64,000 nt of DNA, from NCBI GenBank assembly GCA_030549495.1, contig JAUIRK010000902.1, positions 405,001 to 469,000 on the forward strand, given 5' to 3'. Both the position numbers and the translations under genes were made by a program. Shown here one piece after another: positions 57,907 to 64,000 of this stretch. Source of the stretch: Nectonema munidae. Its lineage: Eukaryota; Nematomorpha; Nectonematoida; Nectonematidae. A model generated the notes under the pieces. The model did not search any database and was not told the origin of the DNA. It saw nothing but the letters and a program-made list of their open reading frames with translations. The first letter of the stretch is position 1; each line of letters begins with the position of its first letter.

Positions 57907-58263
57907 ACAGCATCTTACATAGAGAGGAGATATCGAATTGGCAGAGTAAACAATGAAGGTGTTATAAACAGGTTCAACCCTAACCGTACACACTGACATA
58001 CAAAGAGGCCCACAAAAGTATGATGAGAACGAGCAAATGTGGATATATAGAAAGAGGTACTGCAATAAAAACGAAGTAAATAAGTTAGTTCAGTACTCAG
58101 GAGAAGAGAAAAGAAAAAGAGTATGTGATACAGAGGAATACCCAGAATTTTTTTCTAGGGGGCAAAGTTGGAGTCTAATTAATTTAAAAAAGTTTTAACT
58201 ATTTCAAAAACTTATTAGTTAAGGTTATTCCAATCAGTAACGATTGCAATTCTTACCTCCCCC

Positions 58264-61200
58264 TTAACCCTATTAGTGCTGGGCAAAATTTGTCCGCTCA
58301 AGTGCTGGGGGTGTAAAGTGCCCCCCCCCCCCCTATTTTTCTCAGATATTAATAAGTTTTTATAAATATTTTTAATGTTACATATATATTTCAACTATAC
58401 TGAATTCAGTTGTGTTGTCCATTTTTTTTTATCAAAATCAATCAAACCTGTCAAAAAATTGATTTATATTTGACAGCTCATCTCAAAAAGGAACTTTTTA
58501 TCTAAATAATTATATAAAGTTTTTTTATACATGTATACCCATTTTCAAATATGTTAAATTCAGTGGTGATATTCATTTTTTATGAAAATCAATCAAACCT
58601 GTCAAAAATTGATCTAAATGTGACAGCTCATTTCAAAAAGGAACTTTTTATCTAAATAAATATATAGTTTTTTACATGTATACCCATTTTCAAATATGCT
58701 GAATTCAGTGGTGATGTTCATTTTTTATAAAAACCAATCAAACCTGTCTAAAAATTGATGTAAATGTGACAGCTCATCTCAAAAAGAAACTTTTTATCTA
58801 AATAATTATATAAAGTTTTTTACACATGTATACCCATTTTCAAATATGCTGAATTCAGTGGTGATATTCATTTTTTATAAAAATCAATCAAACTGTCAAA
58901 AAATTGATCTAAATGTGACAGCTCATCTCAAAAAGAAGCTTTTAATCTAAATAATTATATAATGTTTTATACACATCAATTTCCAAGCATGCTAAATTCA
59001 GTGGTGATATTCATTTTTTATAAAAATCATTCAAACCTGTCAAAAAAGTGATTTACATATGACAGCTCATCTCAAAAAAGAAACTTTTATCCAAATAATT
59101 ATATAATGTTTTTTTACACATATACACCCATTTTCAAGCATGCTGAATTCAGCGGTGATATTCATTTTTTTTATAAAAATCAATTAAAGTTATCAAAGCA
59201 TTGATTTATATATGATAGCTCATCTTAAAAAGAAACTTTTTATCTAGGTAATAATATAAAGTTTTTTTACACATACATACCCATTTTTAAGCATGCGTAA
59301 CTCAGTGGTGATATTCATTTTTTTTATGAAAATTAATCAAAACTGTCAAAAAATTTATTTATCCCAAAAAGAAAGGATCAGCTAGTTTTCTGAATTAGAG
59401 AATTACGTTTAATAGAAAGTATGGGGAGATGATGAAATTTACCGTGTATGGCATTTTACACACATATACCCATTTTCAAGTAGGCTGTGTTTACTGGTTA
59501 TATTATTTTTTATATACAAAATTAGTCAAACCTGATAAAATAATTTAAATATGACAGCCCATGTCAAAATTAAAATTTTTATTCTTATAAAAAGTTTTTT
59601 ATACATTTCAAGTATGTAGAATTTAATGGTGATGTCATTTTTTTATGAAATCAATAAAATCTGTCAAAAAAATCGATAATTCACTCAAAATATTTTATTC
59701 TACAGTAACTTATGTAACTCGATAGGACCTCCATCTTTTTGGCTACAAATACGTTATCGGCTCTTAATCTCTATGTCATATTATAATTTACAGTATGTAA
59801 TTTTGCTATTCATTCCATGATGATACTTTCTTGGTAGCTCTTTTTTCATTAGAAATTTATATTCTTCAATGTGTGTTCGAAAAATTTTTTATAATGATAA
59901 AATTTCTTTTTTCCTCACTCAAAGCATTTTGATTAAAGAATCTTCTGGATGATCTTAGACTTTTTTTATCAGTATCGTGTATTTTATTATCAGGCCTGAA
60001 TATTTGTCAACCAATCTTATTTCAAAGGTTTTTTTCTGATGAATCATCCGTGATGTTCATTTACAAAAAGTTGTCAACGTTCTTCATCTAAAAAATTATT
60101 TCTTTGAAGCAAAAGGAATAAGATGGACAAATTTAATTAAAATTATAAATATCTTGATAGTGACTAAATTCTCATATATTGGCATCTGAGCCATTTTTGA
60201 TAAATCTGACCTATTCTAAATTTTCAGATTTTCTACCCATCTTAGCTAAATGTTAATTGTAATCCTATATGATAAGCTATAGATTTAAATATTTTTCATT
60301 TGTAAAAGAGGAACTTCTTTTTCACAGTCAAAATCTTTTTGAAGCATCTATTATATAAATAAACCACTTCCTAGTTCATTAGAACATGGTAGATCTTCCA
60401 TTTAGTCAAGATACATATTTTTTTTGATCACATGTTCTCTTTTAAATTAGTTTTCAACTTGATTCCTTCTCTCATACAAATTTTCAAAAGATTTTATAAT
60501 ATGTTTTGTTTGTTTTTAATAAATATTTATACTCAAATAAATTTCAAAAATATTTCTGTAGACATTAGACGTAAATCGAACATTTGATTGATACTTTCAG
60601 ACATTTAAAACCTCTAAATGAAAAAAATGATTTCAGAAATAAAAATTATCATGGTCGAATTGGTATAAAAGCATATATTTCATGTAAAATTAGAGAGAAT
60701 ATTTGGGATATCGTTTTACGACATAAACCGCAAATTTGATTGACACTAGCAGTAAAACCTCTAAATGCGAAAACTGTGTTCAGAAATGAAATCATCATGA
60801 TCTATTTGCTATAAAAACATATATTTCACATAAAATTTGAATCAATATTTTTGTAAACAAATTTTAGAACTAAACGTAAATTTGATTGATACTTATAAGT
60901 ATTTTCAAATTCAAACTAAAAAAATTCAGTCCATAAATGAAACTAGCATGGTTGATTTGGTATAAAAACATATATTTAATTGTAAAATTTGAATGAATGT
61001 TTTTGGAGACAATTTTTAGAAGTAAACCGCAAATTTCATAAACACTTATAAGTGTTTTCACATCCTAAATATAAAAAATGAGTTCAGAAATGAAAACAGC
61101 GCGATTGACTTTAAAAACATATATTTTATGTAAAATTGAGAGAATATTTTGGGAGATAGCTTTTACAAGTAAACCGCAAATTTGATTGACATTGACAGAT

Positions 61201-61570
61201 ATTTTAAAACAACTAAATGTGAAAAATGAGTTCAGAAATGAAAACAGCATGGTTGATTTGGTATAAAAACATATATTTCATTGTAAAATTTGAATTAGTG
61301 TATTTGGAGACAATTTTTAGAAGTAAACCGCAAATTTAATTAACACTTATAGATATTTTCACATCCTAAACGTAAAAAATGAGTCCAGAAATGAAACTAG
61401 CATGGCTGATTTAGTATAACAGATATATTTTATTGTAAAATTTGAATGAATGTTTTTGGAGATAATTTTTAGAAGTAAACCGCAAATTTGATTAACACGT
61501 ATAGGTATTTTTAGATCCTAAACGTAAAAAATGAGCCCTGAAATGAAACCAGCATGACTCATTATGCTGG
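58264..61570 (+). mobile_element. TTAA-type element with tandem arrays, copy B (best preserved)
   Basis: Begins TTAACCCTATTAGTGCTGGG, then CTCAAGTGCTGGGGGTG and a 13-bp C run. Array A has about nine units of 140-190 bp (58380-59690) with CCCATTTTCAAATATGCTGA and TGACAGCTCATCTCAAAAAG. The middle region (59700-60540) is shared with copy A. Array B has seven to eight units of about 150 bp (60540-61560) with TAGAAGTAAACCGCAAATTT. The right TTAA end is missing; sequence departs from the family near 61570. No gene. The C run and array phrases are shared by all four copies. Confidence 0.75.
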
Positions 61571-61814
61571 CTCATAAGGTGAGATGTACCTTAAATGACT
61601 CATGCTGGGGCATGAGGGGCCGTGCCCACACTCCTAAGTACCACATGGTGCCCCCATGAATCCTATACGATATCAGTTTTTGAAAATTTCTCCAATGAAA
61701 GGATCAAGAAAGTATAAATAATGTTGCGCAAGTTTTTTGTTTTTGAATTATGTCCCTTCTATCAACTTTTTTTTGGCTACACCACTGCTTCTGTCTAATT
61801 TGCATTTAGAGTTA
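61571..61814. other. Short unassigned segment
   Basis: Contains two copies of an ACTCAT(T/G)CTGG-type phrase (61556 and 61596) and otherwise nothing recognisable. Confidence 0.4.
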
Positions 61815-63100
61815 AATTAAAATAGTTTTCAATCGTTACAATGTTATATCAATGAATATTGTTAGACTCGCGCTAAGAATTTTTTTCAACAAAAGTCACT
61901 TAATCTTTATCACTACGTTTGCTACATTTTGTAACATTTGAAAACTTTAATTTTTTCAAGTCAAGAATTTTTTTCAATAGTTATTTGGGAATGAACATTT
62001 TGATTATCTATTCAGTTTAAAAGCGAGAATACTCTATTTGCTTAATATTTGAGCAGAGATATTTTTTATAATGTTCGATTGTTAAATTTTAAAAGTAACA
62101 CTGTACATAATCAAATCACTTTTTTTAAGAAAATTTGTTGATTATTATAATAAAAATATAATATCGAAACAAAATGTTTAAGTTGTTAAAAATGTACTTG
62201 ATCTATAAATGACAGCTGTCAGAAATTTTATTTGTAGACAGAAATATTCAAAAAAACGCAATGATTTTCTTTTCTCGTATACTTTGATTTATGTTAGTTT
62301 GGTCCTCGGACATTTCGGCCCATTATTTTTATAAGACAGTTCGTCCCATGGACAATTCGCCCCATTATTTTCATAGAACATTTTGTTTCATGGACAATTC
62401 GCCCCGTTATTTTCATAAGACATTTTGTCTCATGGACAATTCTAAAAAATTAAGAGATAAATTGATTAATTTGAAATAATTTAATAGAGATAAAATAAAC
62501 AAGAATATAAAATTTTTAAATAATTGTACACATATAATAAGCAAAGATGGATGAAACTAATAGCCTATGAGACAATTTGTCAATGGGGCGAAATGTCTGT
62601 CGACCGTTAGTTTAAATAATTTTTTAATTATAAGGGCTAGCTACTTAAACGTTGGCTTTTGTTGCTTATAAAAATTTGAAAATATCAAATAAACTAATTC
62701 TTTATGCCTCCTATTATTTTGAAATTATTCTAAGAACAGACGGTTTCATTTTAAAATAGTTAAAATTGCTTTATTAGTTTATTTTGTTTTCTTTCTCTCT
62801 TATGTTAATTATGTAGCAAATTTTTCAATTTTGAGTAAAAGGTTAGGTGCAGCGGATGTATTTTCATTGACCATCCAGAGGAATCCAGAGGCTTCCGTGC
62901 TATGTCCATCATCTCAACCAAACTGACATGCCACCCATAGAGTATGCTGTAGGGGATACGTCAAATTAGTTTTCAAAAAACTTAAGTTATGCTCTAAACT
63001 TTTTTAGTTTTTGTTGAAGCTCTATAACTTTTTCTGATAGATTTTTTTTCCTTAAAAGTTATTATAAAAGGCAAATCATTGCAAAATGTTAACAGTTATT
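61815..63100 (-). repeat. Dispersed repeat, copy 2, with a MITE inside
   Basis: Inverted copy of 24490-25280, interrupted by the MITE at 62301-62605. It shares the ATGTCCATCATCTCAACCAA and CATAGAGTATGCTGTAG segments in complement. Noncoding. Confidence 0.65.
62301..62605. mobile_element. MITE with perfect 8-bp target duplication
   Basis: Terminal repeats GGTCCTCGGACATTTCGGCC and, on the other strand, GGTCGACAGACATTTCGCCC. Perfect duplication GTTAGTTT at 62293-62300 and 62606-62613. Inside the left end, a 42-bp unit (ATGGACAATTCGCCCC, then TTATTTTCATA) is repeated three times. The short open frame over it is only a reading of the repeat. The superfamily is not settled; the 8-bp duplication fits hAT or Merlin. 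Confidence 0.85.
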
Positions 63101-63241
63101 TTACTTTTTGTAGATTTTTGTAGATTGTATCAATTTAGCTTTTAAACTATTTTTGAATGATGCTGAGTAAAATGAAATAATGCGATCTTAATTTTTCGTT
63201 TTATTTTTGTTTGCAGAATTATAACTTCATTTTATACCCTT

Positions 63242-63769
63242 GCCCCTGAATCAATCACATTTTTTCATATAAACATCGCATGGTGTCTAGTAGACTCTTT
63301 GCCTTTAGACTACATTCACTCATATAAACTATCCCACCTTCATTTATTTGTTTTCTCTATGAATCAAATTTCCTTTCATCAATTCCTGTAATGTGCCTGG
63401 TAATCTACTTCATTTTTCAAAAGAAAAGCCTATTGCACCCCTAAATTACCTAAATTTATAAGACTACTTTATATTTTTTACAAAATTGGTGAAATTTAAA
63501 TACTATACTTCCAGCGAAAATATTTTGATTAAATTTGCATATCGCATAAACACTACTTTATAAAAATCCAAAATTATTAGGAGGGGCGAATATGCTTTTG
63601 AAGGCACACTACAGGAATTGATGAAAGGATATTTGATTGATAGAGAAAACAACTGAAAACAAATAACTGATGGTTGGTAAGTTTTATATGAGTGAATGTA
63701 GTCTGAAGGCAAAAGGTCTACTAGACACCCTGCGATATTTATATGAAAAAATGTGATTAATTCAGGGGC
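63242..63769. mobile_element. Foldback-type MITE with about 190-bp terminal repeats
   Basis: The left end GCCCCTGAATCAATCACATT and the right end, on the other strand, GCCCCTGAATTAATCACATT continue as inverted copies. They run through TGTCTAGTAGAC, AGACTACATTCACTCATATA and CCTTTCATCAATTCCTGTA. About 528 bp with a short unique centre. The open frame in its right half is a shadow of the repeat. Target duplication not resolved. Confidence 0.8.
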
Positions 63770-64000
63770 GCAGATCCTTGAAATTATTGGAGAGCGGACT
63801 TACTTTCAAGCGTCTTGCAAAATAGACAACAGATTTTTTCGAATTCCTACTCCTCTCTTGTCTATTCTATTTCATTCTTAATTAATCTTAATGTAAACTT
63901 TAACCCCCGCCCTATTAAGCTTAACGTCAACAATGAGGACTTGTATATAGCTCCTTCTTTCTCACTTCAAATAGATGCGCACCATCTCCAAATTATGTCT

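Noticed and set aside
62291-62479. 62-residue plus-strand protein with repeated MDNSP units
   Set aside because: It is a reading of the 42-bp tandem unit of a MITE.

Overview
The window looks like nuclear DNA of an invertebrate animal. It is very AT-rich, has short spliceable introns, and carries a mixed load of animal-type transposons: MULE with a FLYWCH zinc finger, piggyBac, pogo/Tigger, hAT, a Helitron-like end, and LINEs of jockey/CR1-like and RTE type. No rRNA gene, convincing tRNA gene, CRISPR array, bacterial gene or LTR element was seen. A crustacean or another arthropod is a reasonable guess, but species cannot be fixed from sequence alone.

Layout. 1-1800: MITEs and transposon ends. 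1796-4887: a nearly whole MULE with 40-bp terminal repeats and a seven-exon transposase gene. 5035-13083: a giant palindrome made of two head-to-head copies of a second MULE family with about 800-900 bp terminal repeats. A nearly intact Tigger element (9677-11608) sits in one arm only. 13315-23727: a broken LINE whose 3' part is split by a 7.8-kb element with a perfect 8-bp target duplication (15603-23370). That element is itself filled with a MULE fragment, a Helitron-like end and two piggyBac genes. 24490-29110: a dispersed repeat, a 63-bp minisatellite with a 251-bp higher-order period, and a TTAA-type element. 30300-35130: a LINE encoding a 2A peptide, an RTE endonuclease fragment and local repeats. 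40755-45669 and 58264-61570: two large TTAA-type elements carrying internal tandem arrays; the first holds a decayed Tigger. 46066-48301: a piggyBac inside an RTE-like LINE remnant. 50440-57000: MULE and hAT remains. 61800-63769: a dispersed repeat and two MITEs.

Threaded through this on the minus strand is what looks like a host gene. Four Ser-rich exons (48604-48433, 39759-39576, 35908-35774, 29981-29814) have splice signals and fully compatible phases. A possible first exon with a start codon lies at 57851-57779. Together they give 244 codons with no stop. The gene is not recognised. The transposons would then lie mostly in its 4-10 kb introns.

The observations most worth following up are the host gene, the TTAA elements with built-in tandem arrays, the palindrome, and the nested element at 15603-23370, whose gene does not match a transposase family I can name.
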